Source: JTS-RE37 sp041744575
Lineage (GTDB): Bacteria > Bacteroidota > Bacteroidia > Flavobacteriales > Flavobacteriaceae
Reading direction: 5' to 3'
Length of the DNA stretch: 64,000 nt
Assembly: GCA_041744575.1 (NCBI GenBank)
Contig: JBGTKP010000056.1
Location: forward strand, 55,412-119,411
Shown: piece after piece, positions 43,359 to 51,976 of the stretch
Position numbering within the stretch: position 1 is the stretch's first letter
How the letters are laid out: the number at the start of each line of letters is the position of its first letter
The notes under the pieces: generated by a model
Database searches by the model: none
The model's input: the letters and a program-made list of their open reading frames with translations, nothing else
What the model was told of the DNA's origin: nothing
Program-made: the position numbers and the translations under genes

Positions 43359-44204
43359 TCAGGCGCCATTTAAATTCCCTTCAGCCCTTAAAATGTATAA
43401 AATGGAGGAATACTCTTTGGTTCTCCAGGCCCTTACATTGGAAATTAGGCCTATCAAAAATGCCTTCAGATAATTTCTATTACCAGTCTTGTATTTTTCG
43501 CTGAGAAGGGCAATATAATAGGAATCAAATGACATCGGTTTTGAATCAATAATTTTGAACCCAATATCAAGAAAAAGGCGATGTATCGCGTTGCGGGAAA
43601 AATGGGACAGGTGCCTTGGAACATCATATGCCGCCCAAAATTTACCATAATGATGTGCATCATAACTCCTGAAATTAGGTACCGCAATGAACAATAAACC
43701 TCCGGGAGCCAATTTTGAAGTAAGTAGGCGAATGTATTCCTGTGGGTGTGGTATGTGCTCAAGGACGTGCCATAAGGAAATGACTTTAAAAGTGCGTTCT
43801 GAATACTGATCCATGTTCTCTTCCAGCCTTACCCCTTTGCTCCGCGCTTTTTCCCTGGCAATGGCATTGGGTTCGATTCCACTGGCAGTCCATCCATCCT
43901 TAAGGGCAATCGACACAAAATCCCCTGTTCCCGCTCCAATATCCAGAAGAGACCCGGGATCAGGGAAGAACTTCCGGATCCAGCTCATTTTCCTGCGAAG
44001 GCTCAAATGCTTTATTAAGTGATACGCTTTATCCTGGAAGGTGGTTTGGGCATCTGTATGAGAAATATAATCCGGGCTTTTATAGTAGTTATCCAGACAG
44101 GCCGGCTCAGCCACAGTCCTGAGCATGTCCAGTTCCGGATCATATTCCAAATTAAATTCCTCGCCCGTTACTGCAAAGTCTTTGGTAGTCAGATAAAAGG
44201 TCAT
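43359..44204 (-). CDS. Class I SAM-dependent methyltransferase
   Basis: A 281-residue protein. The SAM-binding glycine motif LLDIGAGTGDFVSIA is at about residues 86-100, the acidic residue in SGIEPNA lies at the end of strand 2, and the post-I region VISLWHVLEHIPHP is typical of the Methyltransf_23 type. The gene lies directly downstream of mnmG in the same orientation, a position I have seen for this family in Flavobacteriia. Its substrate is unknown; a small molecule or lipid/quinone-like target is possible. Confidence 0.85.
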   Translation of the reverse strand: MTFYLTTKDFAVTGEEFNLEYDPELDMLRTVAEPACLDNYYKSPDYISHTDAQTTFQDKAYHLIKHLSLRRKMSWIRKFFPDPGSLLDIGAGTGDFVSIALKDGWTASGIEPNAIAREKARSKGVRLEENMDQYSERTFKVISLWHVLEHIPHPQEYIRLLTSKLAPGGLLFIAVPNFRSYDAHHYGKFWAAYDVPRHLSHFSRNAIHRLFLDIGFKIIDSKPMSFDSYYIALLSEKYKTGNRNYLKAFLIGLISNVRAWRTKEYSSILYILRAEGNLNGA

Positions 44205-44274
44205 CTTAAATAATTATGGAACAATGGATGTTCATTTTCTCAAAGACATTTTAAAGTGCATTGATGAAGGATTA

Positions 44275-44290
44275 TGTTCCACGTGAAACT
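44275..44290. promoter_or_regulatory. parS-like ParB binding site, near-consensus
   Basis: TGTTCCACGTGAAACT matches the parS consensus TGTTNCACGTGNAACA at all fixed positions except the last base. It lies just after the mnmG stop codon, 1.9 kb from a perfect copy inside the end of ybeY. Confidence 0.8.
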
Positions 44291-44293
44291 CGG

Positions 44294-46162
44294 TCATCTG
44301 CCCAAATATACCAGAAGCACACTGATATCGCTTGGAGAAACGCCACTTATTCTTGACGCCTGCGCGATAGTGGCAGGCCGGATAGACTTTAATTTCTCCC
44401 TTGCTTCATAAGACAGGGAACTCAGTTTACTATAATCAAATCCCTCGGGTATGCCAATTCCTTCCAGACGATGCAGCTTATCAGCGTTCAATTTTTCTTT
44501 GGCAATGTAGCCTTCATATTTCACCTGAATTTCCGTTTGCTCGAGCACCTCCCGCCCAAGTTCATTGGCATTGATATAATCAGTAACACCATCAAAGTTC
44601 TGCATATGGCCCATAGTTATACCGGGCCTTGAAAAAATCTTTACCAACTTATCTGCCTGTTTCACCGGAGCTGAAGCCACTTCCTCCAAAAGGAGGTTCG
44701 CTTCTTTCGGGTCATAACTTGTTTCCCGGAAGAAGTTGATGAAAGCATTGGATTGCTTCTCCTTTTCTTCCATGCTCCTCAGGCGGTCCTCACTTGCCAG
44801 GCCAAGTGCAAAACCTTTGGGGGTCAATCGTAAATCGGCGTTATCCTGTCGCAGCAGCGTCCGGTATTCCGCCCTTGAGGTGAACATTCTGTAAGGCTCG
44901 TCCGTTCCCTTAGTGATCAGATCATCAATCAGAACCCCAATATAAGCCTCATCCCTCTTTAGAATGAAGGGTTCCTCTTCATTGATTTTCAAATGGGCAT
45001 TGATTCCAGCCATGAGGCCCTGGCATGCGGCTTCCTCATAACCCGTAGTGCCATTGATCTGCCCCGCAAAATATAAATGATCCACCAATTTTGTCTCTAA
45101 GGTATGGGACAATTGGGTTGGGGGGAAGTAATCATATTCGAGGGCATAACCGGGACGAAAAAATTTCACCCGTTCAAAGCCTCTGACAGAACGCAACGCC
45201 TTAAACTGAATTTCCTCAGGCAGTGACGTTGAAAATCCATTGACATAGACTTCCACTGTTTTCCAGCCTTCGGGTTCAACAAACAACTGGTGGCTATCTT
45301 TATCTGCGAACCGATTGATCTTATCCTCAATGGACGGACAATATCTTGGCCCAATGCTCTTAATGCGTCCATTAAACATGGGTGATCGGTCAAATCCTTC
45401 CCGTAAAAGATCATGCACTACCCGACTGGTATGGGTCATATGACACTCTCTTTGGATGGTAAGCGCCGGAGTGTCAAGGAAGGAAAATTTTTCAGGATTC
45501 AAATCTCCTGGCTGGGGAATCATCACGTCATAATTCAGGGAGCGGCCGTCCACTCTGGGAGGAGTTCCGGTTTTCATTCTGCCACTTAAAAATCCAAGAC
45601 CGCTAAGTTGTTCGGTTATGCCGGTTGCTGCCTTCTCACCGGCCCTGCCGCCACCAAACTGCTTTTCCCCTATATGAATCAATCCATTTAAAAATGTCCC
45701 ATTGGTCAGGATTACGGCCTTGGCCCGAATCTTTACACCTAAGGAAGTTAAAATGCCGCAAACCCGACCCGCTTCAATCCATAAAGAACTGACCATTTCC
45801 TGGTAAAAATCTACCCTGGGCGTGCTCTCCAAAAGCAGGCGCCATTCTTCAGCAAATTTTATCCGGTCATTTTGTGACCGCGGACTCCACATGGCTGGGC
45901 CCTTGGACTTATTCAACATCTTAAATTGAATTGCAGAGCGGTCTGAGACGATGCCACTATAGCCCCCCAACGCATCAATTTCCCTAACGATCTGCCCCTT
46001 TGCGATCCCTCCCATGGCGGGATTACAGGACATCTGGCCAATGGTTTGAAGATTCATGGTAACCAGAAGCGTACTGGACCCCATATTGGCAGCTGCAGCG
46101 GCTGCTTCCGCCCCTGCATGCCCACCGCCTACAACAATGATATCATATCCACTCTCGAACAT
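44294..46162 (-). CDS. mnmG: tRNA uridine-5-carboxymethylaminomethyl modification enzyme MnmG
   Basis: A 622-residue FAD protein that, with MnmE, modifies U34 of certain tRNAs. Motifs are DIIVVGGGHAGAEAAAA (FAD binding), SCNPAMGGIAKGQIVREIDALGG, GRAGEKAATGI, RMKTGTPPRVD, and the late EDNADLRLTPKGF-like segment (RQDNADLRLTPKG), with the C-terminal helical domain ending ISGVSPSDISVLLVYL. The gene looks complete. Its ATG overlaps the ybeY stop by one base (TAATG). mnmG (gidA) is often near oriC, consistent with the two parS sites that flank it. Confidence 0.97.
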   Translation of the reverse strand: MFESGYDIIVVGGGHAGAEAAAAAANMGSSTLLVTMNLQTIGQMSCNPAMGGIAKGQIVREIDALGGYSGIVSDRSAIQFKMLNKSKGPAMWSPRSQNDRIKFAEEWRLLLESTPRVDFYQEMVSSLWIEAGRVCGILTSLGVKIRAKAVILTNGTFLNGLIHIGEKQFGGGRAGEKAATGITEQLSGLGFLSGRMKTGTPPRVDGRSLNYDVMIPQPGDLNPEKFSFLDTPALTIQRECHMTHTSRVVHDLLREGFDRSPMFNGRIKSIGPRYCPSIEDKINRFADKDSHQLFVEPEGWKTVEVYVNGFSTSLPEEIQFKALRSVRGFERVKFFRPGYALEYDYFPPTQLSHTLETKLVDHLYFAGQINGTTGYEEAACQGLMAGINAHLKINEEEPFILKRDEAYIGVLIDDLITKGTDEPYRMFTSRAEYRTLLRQDNADLRLTPKGFALGLASEDRLRSMEEKEKQSNAFINFFRETSYDPKEANLLLEEVASAPVKQADKLVKIFSRPGITMGHMQNFDGVTDYINANELGREVLEQTEIQVKYEGYIAKEKLNADKLHRLEGIGIPEGFDYSKLSSLSYEAREKLKSIRPATIAQASRISGVSPSDISVLLVYLGR

Positions 46163-46587
46163 TACGCTTGTTCCACGTGGAACATTTTAATTTTTTCATC
46201 TTCCAGGGCTCGCATCAATCCCTTTTCTCTCTCGGTACTATCATCCATACCATGCATATGTAACAGTCCATGAACCATCACTCGTTGTAATTCTCTCGTA
46301 AATGACTCGCACATCACGGTCGCATTCTCTCGTACCCGATCAACTGAAATAAAAACGTCTCCTGCAAGGACCCCATAAACCGTCCTGTCAAAAGTCAGGA
46401 TGTCCGTATAGGTATCATGTTTCAGATACTGCACATTAAGCGAATGTAAATAAACATCATTACAAAAGATATATGTAACTTCCTGTATTTCAGCTTCTAA
46501 GCTGCCAACAACTCTGTTCAGCCAATCCATATAAATTGGCTCATCCTCCAGCCTGAATTCGGTCTTATACTCAAAATCAATCATCAT
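46162..46587 (-). CDS. ybeY: Endoribonuclease YbeY (16S rRNA 3'-end maturation)
   Basis: A 141-residue zinc-dependent RNase. The metal-binding HGxxHxxxxxH motif reads HGLLHMHGMDD (about residues 113-123). The upstream part has LNVQYLKHDTYTDILTFD and GDVFISVDRV, both family hallmarks. The last codons (MFHVEQA) contain a perfect parS palindrome, so this coding end is constrained by two functions. It overlaps DUF4175 upstream by 11 bases and mnmG downstream by one, forming a DUF4175-ybeY-mnmG unit. Confidence 0.95.
   Translation of the reverse strand: MMIDFEYKTEFRLEDEPIYMDWLNRVVGSLEAEIQEVTYIFCNDVYLHSLNVQYLKHDTYTDILTFDRTVYGVLAGDVFISVDRVRENATVMCESFTRELQRVMVHGLLHMHGMDDSTEREKGLMRALEDEKIKMFHVEQA
46169..46184. 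promoter_or_regulatory. parS ParB binding site, perfect 16-bp palindrome
   Basis: TGTTCCACGTGGAACA agrees with the parS consensus at every position and is fully palindromic. It is embedded in the final codons of ybeY. Other CACGTG cores in the window do not have matching flanks. Confidence 0.9.
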
Positions 46588-49500
46588 TTTTAAAATAGTC
46601 CTTTACCTTCTTAAGATAAATGGGCCGCAAAGGTAAGCTTTGTCGGTTTAAATTCTCTACGTCTCTCCCATCATTCCTTAAAAGTTCAGGTTTTGTGACA
46701 ATCGGATTTCTGAATTGATCCTCTCCGGTAGTACTTTCCCTCTCCTGCTTCTCTCCCTGTTGCATTGCGGCGTTTTCGAGCTTTAATAACTGATGTTGTA
46801 TCAAATTCATCCTATTTACAGTCTGCTGGGTGATTCCGTTTTCAAGCAATTCATTTTCGAAATCTTCCATTTGCCTGATGAGGCCTTTGGCGAGTTGCTT
46901 ATCCGTATTTTTAATCAGATTCTCCAATTGTTGCTCCAGTTGATTCCTGATCTGCTGCTGTTCCTTATAAATTTCATAAACCTCCTGCAGGTCCTGCTCG
47001 CTTTCTCCTGTATCCGCCTGGCCACTCCCAGCCTTACCGCCTTCCTGCCCGTTATCCCCTTGGCCAGTTTGGCCATTTTTACCAGCGCCTTCACCCTCAT
47101 CACCTTCCTTTCCTTCTCCTTTTCCGGATCCCTCTTTTCCCTTGCCTTCATCTCCTGAAGAGCCGGACTCCCCCTTTTCTCCGGACTTACCCCTCGGACC
47201 TAATTTCTCCTGTAGTTCTCCCTGGCTCTGAATAATATCAGGTAACTGAAATCCCTTGCCCGACCCGGAACCCTGGCCAGCCGCAAGGCTTTCCTGCATA
47301 TTATCTAGTGTATTGGCCAGATAATCAGCCAGATTATTGGAGGCAGTAAGCACATATTGCTGAAAGGAAACCCCCTGGTATATTTGATTCTCAGCAATAC
47401 TTTCAAGAGACTTGTCAATATTGTAATATACCTCCGTAATTTGTTCATTTACAAATTCTGAAAGTTCCACCCTGCGCAATGAGAGTGCGAAAAGGCTATC
47501 GTCAACATGTTCGAACAGATCGCGTAATTCCTGTTGGCGGCGAACACTGCCGGAAAAATGTGAGATCTCAGAATCAGAAACCTCCAATTCATCATACAGG
47601 CTTTCCTGCTCAAATGAAAAAGTGACAAGATTGTCCAATACCTGCCGCAACATCTCCGCATCCTCAGCATCGGATGAGGCCCCACCTCCAGCCGCACTTG
47701 CCATAGCAAGTGCTTTTCCCATTTCCTGCATTTTCTGGGCCGCCGACTTTTGCTTTTGCTTTGCTTTATTCCCAGCAGCCTTTTCCTTATCCTGAGAATC
47801 TGAATCCTTCCCGGTACCTATCCTCTCTAATTCTTTAAGAGCTTCCTGCTGATCGCTTTTAATTCCCGCCTCCTTTGGTGCATCTATCCCGAGGTCCATG
47901 GGTTTCTTAAGTTTTTCATTGTCTTTTGACAATTGTTGCAATTCCTTCGAAATTGATTCAAAATTACGATTGAGCTCCTCCTGTTCCTTTTTTTGATCCA
48001 CTTCGGTCTGTGAGGGAAGTTTATCTTGTTTAAGCCCCTCCTTTTCAAGCTCTCTTCCCAATTGAGCCGCCTTTTCAGTGACATAATACCTTTTGGTCAA
48101 TTCCAGCAACTGTTCCAGACCACGCTCACTATTCTGCTGCTGTTTTCCAAGTTCTTCAAGCTTTTTGGCCAAGGCGGCCTTGTCTATCTTTTCCGCAATC
48201 TTACTGAGTTCGTCCAGGAGTTTTTCGTTCTTTTTTGCATTGATTTCCTGTCGTTGGAGTCGCTCCCTCAGCATTTCATTCGTTGGACTATCCGCCTTTT
48301 TATTTTCCAGATTCTCCTTTAACCTCGAACTGAATTTTTCCATCAGTTGCTCCTGTTGTTTTTGGTTCTTAAGAAATTCCTTTATCTGACGCTGATCTGA
48401 AAAACTAAGATTCGTCTTTTCCTTCTGAACCTTATTTATACCCTCAAGGCGGTCTTTTTGCTCCTTGAACTGCTCAAGAGATTTATCCATTTGATTTAGC
48501 AGGGATTCCTGAACTTTTAATGATCTGCTCTCCAACTGATCGGAATCAAGAACCGCCAGACGGAAAACCTGACTTCTGCCGGTCTTCCCTCCGTGAATGG
48601 CATCATTATCGGTCACTTCAAAATATAGTTCATAACGCTCCCCTGCGTCTACCACCAGGCCTGACGGAAAAGTATAATAGAACTGCTGAAAATTGGAGAC
48701 AGGTCTTGCAATTTCCAGTTGCTGTCTTTCATCCGGCCGGTTTTCGGGATAACAGATCACATTCACCAACCTTACCCCATAATCATCTGCCACCTCCCCG
48801 CTGTAATAAGCTACATTCGGCAACAAGGAATCAACGGTTTGATCCACTTTTATGGAAGGGCTTGCATCTTTGATCACCCGAAACTTATAATTGAGTTTTT
48901 CGTAGTCCTTGACATTGCCGTTGGACGTTGTCAACTCGTAGGTCATATCACTATACACTGTCTTTGCAAGCTGAAATTTTTCACCGGTCCTCTGGAAGGT
49001 CTGCATCGTGTCTGAAGTGACCAGCCTTATTTGCTCGGTGTGCTTTCCTGTTATAGCCCAGGTAACCCGGGTTCCTTCCGGGAAAGTGGCGTTTCCGGTA
49101 CTTTCAAAATTATCCCGGGGTTTTCCCAGATAATCGGGATAGGCAAGATTGAGGCGAAAATCATAGATTGACGGAGCGCGCAGAACTTCCAATAGGTATT
49201 TTCTTGATAGGACGCCGTTGGCCTTAAAATAAAATTCCACAGATTCCAGTGGGGGCGTAAATGTATAATGAAACTGCCCATTTTGTAATTGAAGTAAATA
49301 ATCTGTCCCGCCAATGTTGATGTACACATCCTCCGGTTTTACCTCTCCGATTGTGATAACATGGACTGTATGAGCCTGATCCTCCAATATCCTCATATTT
49401 TCGGATAATAGCCTGAAATAGAAAGGCGCCGGAGGTTCATAAGCAATATCAAAATTCATTACCCGCTTATAGGATCCGAAAAAGGAACGGGAACTTCCTG

Positions 49501-50005
49501 TGATCATCAGCAAGGCGATGAACAGCGCAGGAATCAGGAGATATTTGGCATATTTAACATTTTCCTTAAAGTCGATGGCTGTTGAAAATGGAATGGTTTT
49601 TAATTGACCTGACCGTTGTTCAATGCTCGCCAGGAGTAATTCGGATTGTTCCTTATGATCCGCAAGATCAAGGAGATTATAGAGTTTATCATCCACCTCC
49701 GGGAAATGCCTGCCAATCAATAAGGAAGCGCTTTTATGGGTTATTCCTTTTCTAAACTTAAATAGAAATGCCGCCGGCACTAAAATAAACCTAAAGAGTA
49801 AAAGGCCTTCCACAGTAATAAACAGAATCAGTAAAACCAGCCGGCCGTAAGAATTGAGCCATAAAAAGTATTCTACCGATGCTATAATAAAAAAGAAAAT
49901 CAGTCCCAGGACCAAAAAAAGCAGCAAGCCTTTAATCAGAATATTGGTATGGTACTTCCTGATGAACTGCCTGAGTTTTCCGAGTATGTTTGAATAAGCG
50001 TCCAG
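46577..50005 (-). CDS. DUF4175 family large membrane protein
   Basis: About 1142 residues. Three membrane segments lie near the N-terminus (about residues 25-45, 50-75 and 140-155). A large extracytoplasmic region with beta-rich domains follows to about 490, then long Gln/Glu/Lys-rich coiled coils (about 510-790). A Gly/Glu/Lys/Ser low-complexity stretch (about 940-1000) and a Gln-rich tail end the protein. I recognise DUF4175, common next to ybeY-mnmG in Bacteroidota, function unknown. The ATG/GTG/TTG-limited frame would start at the TTG at 49927, but homologous residues continue upstream (SNILGKLRQFIRKYH). The likely start is a CTG at 50005, because a stop lies seven codons before it and no ATG is available. 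Confidence 0.8.
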   Translation of the reverse strand: MDAYSNILGKLRQFIRKYHTNILIKGLLLFLVLGLIFFFIIASVEYFLWLNSYGRLVLLILFITVEGLLLFRFILVPAAFLFKFRKGITHKSASLLIGRHFPEVDDKLYNLLDLADHKEQSELLLASIEQRSGQLKTIPFSTAIDFKENVKYAKYLLIPALFIALLMITGSSRSFFGSYKRVMNFDIAYEPPAPFYFRLLSENMRILEDQAHTVHVITIGEVKPEDVYINIGGTDYLLQLQNGQFHYTFTPPLESVEFYFKANGVLSRKYLLEVLRAPSIYDFRLNLAYPDYLGKPRDNFESTGNATFPEGTRVTWAITGKHTEQIRLVTSDTMQTFQRTGEKFQLAKTVYSDMTYELTTSNGNVKDYEKLNYKFRVIKDASPSIKVDQTVDSLLPNVAYYSGEVADDYGVRLVNVICYPENRPDERQQLEIARPVSNFQQFYYTFPSGLVVDAGERYELYFEVTDNDAIHGGKTGRSQVFRLAVLDSDQLESRSLKVQESLLNQMDKSLEQFKEQKDRLEGINKVQKEKTNLSFSDQRQIKEFLKNQKQQEQLMEKFSSRLKENLENKKADSPTNEMLRERLQRQEINAKKNEKLLDELSKIAEKIDKAALAKKLEELGKQQQNSERGLEQLLELTKRYYVTEKAAQLGRELEKEGLKQDKLPSQTEVDQKKEQEELNRNFESISKELQQLSKDNEKLKKPMDLGIDAPKEAGIKSDQQEALKELERIGTGKDSDSQDKEKAAGNKAKQKQKSAAQKMQEMGKALAMASAAGGGASSDAEDAEMLRQVLDNLVTFSFEQESLYDELEVSDSEISHFSGSVRRQQELRDLFEHVDDSLFALSLRRVELSEFVNEQITEVYYNIDKSLESIAENQIYQGVSFQQYVLTASNNLADYLANTLDNMQESLAAGQGSGSGKGFQLPDIIQSQGELQEKLGPRGKSGEKGESGSSGDEGKGKEGSGKGEGKEGDEGEGAGKNGQTGQGDNGQEGGKAGSGQADTGESEQDLQEVYEIYKEQQQIRNQLEQQLENLIKNTDKQLAKGLIRQMEDFENELLENGITQQTVNRMNLIQHQLLKLENAAMQQGEKQERESTTGEDQFRNPIVTKPELLRNDGRDVENLNRQSLPLRPIYLKKVKDYFKNDD

Positions 50006-50260
50006 TTGCCTGTATATTTATTACAAGATACCTGTTAGTTTCAACATCAAATTCAAATATTTGTTAAAAAGCATGGGAAGGTTTGATGGTAAGTCACCTG
50101 GGCCGCGAATCACAGTAAATTTCTATGAGCTATAGGACAATTTAGGTCTGAACATAGCATGCTGTTGTTAATGTGGGTTTTTTATTAGGAAAGTCAACCA
50201 ATTCTTGCGCTGGCTGCCAATTAGTACTAAGCCACTATCTCTGTCCGGTAACAGTTTTCA

Positions 50261-50268
50261 TATCTTTG
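50261..50268 (+). promoter_or_regulatory. Putative -7 promoter box for gltX (TATCTTTG)
   Basis: A perfect TAnnTTTG match ending 12 bases before the ATG at 50281. It supports a start at 50281 or 50287 rather than the ATG at 50173. Confidence 0.55.
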
Positions 50269-50280
50269 TCTCCGAATAAT

Positions 50281-51819
50281 ATGAATATGAAAAAAAGGGT
50301 TCGTGTCAGGTTCGCGCCAAGTCCAACCGGGCCGTTGCACATTGGTGGTGTGCGGACTGCTTTATTTAACTATTTATTTGCACGGAAACATCAGGGGGAC
50401 TTTATCCTTCGTATAGAAGATACCGATCAGAATCGCTTGGTCGAAGGAGCCGAGAAGTATATCATAGAGGCCTTGAAATGGTGCGGAATACATTATGATG
50501 AAGGTCCCGACTGTGGGGGTCCCTTTGGCCCCTACCGCCAGAGTGAGCGGAAAAGCATATATCAGGAATACGCACTTGACTTGGTAAACCGAGGTCATGC
50601 TTATTATGCCTTTGATAGTCAGGAATCGCTTGATTACCAAAGGAGTGATCATGCAACAAAAGGTAAAACCTTTATTTACAACTGGCACAACCGATTGAAA
50701 CTTGATAATAGTTTGTCCCTCCACGATCATCTAATTTCTGAACGGCTGGCAAGCGGCGACCCTTATGTGATCAGATTTAAAGTGCCCGAAAATAGGCAAC
50801 TTATTCTGGAAGACGCTATTCGGGGATCGATTGGCATTGATTCCAAGGTGTTGGATGACAAGGTTTTATTTAAAAGTGACGGAATGCCTACCTATCACCT
50901 CGCAAATATCGTCGATGACCATCTGATGGAAATAAGTCATGTTATCAGGGGGGAAGAGTGGCTTCCTTCCCTGGCCTTACATCAGTTACTTTACGAGGCT
51001 TTTGACTGGGAAGCGCCACAATTCGCTCATTTACCACTGATCATGAAACCTGAAGGGAAGGGTAAGCTCAGCAAACGGGATGGGGAGCAATTGGGATTTC
51101 CTGTTTTTCCGTTGCGTTGGCATGAATCCATGGGATACCGGGAAGCCGGCTATTTTCCCGGAGCGGTTGTCAATTTTCTGGCCATGCTTGGCTGGAATCC
51201 CGGGACGGAGCAGGAGGTATTCAATATTGATGAACTGGTAGAAGCATTTAGCCTGGAGCGCGTTCATAAGGCTGGAGCTCGTTTTGATCCAGATAAAACC
51301 AAATGGTATAATCAACACTATTTGCAACAGGAAAGTAATGACCAGTTGGCGGATTTATTTTTGCCCATACTCCGTGACAAATTGATAGTTGCCGGCACTC
51401 TTGAAGACGGATCATCCCCTTTTCCGGATACTGACTATATTTCCCGGGTAGTGGGACTTGTAAAGGCGCGGGCTACCTTTGTAAGAGACTTTTGGGAATT
51501 AGGTCACTACTTTTTTCTCGCACCTGAAACCTATGCGGCGAATCCTTTAAAAAAGCACTGGAAAGGGGAAACTCCCGCGATCCTTGCCCAATGGGCAGAA
51601 ATCATTGCAGACCTGGCAGATTTCAGTGCGGATTCCCTGGAGAAACAATTTCAAATATGGATCCGGACTTCAGATCTGATTCAGGGAAGCATCCTTCCGG
51701 CATTAAGGCTCGTACTGGTAGGTGATATGAAAGGGCCAGGGGTTTTTGAAATAATGGCGGTCATAGGTAAATCAGCGAGTGTTAAAAGAATAGAAAATGC
51801 CCTGGTGGCTCTCTCCTGA
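50281..51819 (+). CDS. gltX: Glutamyl-tRNA synthetase
   Basis: A 512-residue class I aminoacyl-tRNA synthetase. The HIGH-like motif is in FAPSPTGPLHIGGVRTALF, the KMSKS-like motif is KLSKRDG near residue 263, and PTYHLANIVDDHLM lies between. The C-terminal anticodon-binding domain follows. A 36-codon extension to the ATG at 50173 is rejected because a promoter box sits inside it; the protein may start at 50281 (MNMKK) or at 50287. It is divergent from the DUF4175 gene. A separate glnS is present in the window, so tRNA-Gln is charged directly. Confidence 0.96.
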   Translation: MNMKKRVRVRFAPSPTGPLHIGGVRTALFNYLFARKHQGDFILRIEDTDQNRLVEGAEKYIIEALKWCGIHYDEGPDCGGPFGPYRQSERKSIYQEYALDLVNRGHAYYAFDSQESLDYQRSDHATKGKTFIYNWHNRLKLDNSLSLHDHLISERLASGDPYVIRFKVPENRQLILEDAIRGSIGIDSKVLDDKVLFKSDGMPTYHLANIVDDHLMEISHVIRGEEWLPSLALHQLLYEAFDWEAPQFAHLPLIMKPEGKGKLSKRDGEQLGFPVFPLRWHESMGYREAGYFPGAVVNFLAMLGWNPGTEQEVFNIDELVEAFSLERVHKAGARFDPDKTKWYNQHYLQQESNDQLADLFLPILRDKLIVAGTLEDGSSPFPDTDYISRVVGLVKARATFVRDFWELGHYFFLAPETYAANPLKKHWKGETPAILAQWAEIIADLADFSADSLEKQFQIWIRTSDLIQGSILPALRLVLVGDMKGPGVFEIMAVIGKSASVKRIENALVALS

Positions 51820-51976
51820 ATTCACACTTAATATCAATGGGTCCACGCGAAGGTTTCTTATGAAAATTCAGCTCTTTTAAATTGCTAGAGACATGGGTCT
51901 TGTAACAAAACCTTTAAAAACGGGACTCATATAACAAAGACTTAGTATCTTCAACGACACAATTAAATAAACCATC

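Noticed and set aside
43869..43880. tRNA-like T-loop sequence GGGTTCGATTCC
   Set aside because: It lies inside the methyltransferase gene (encoding GIEPNA on the other strand) and no acceptor or anticodon stems surround it.
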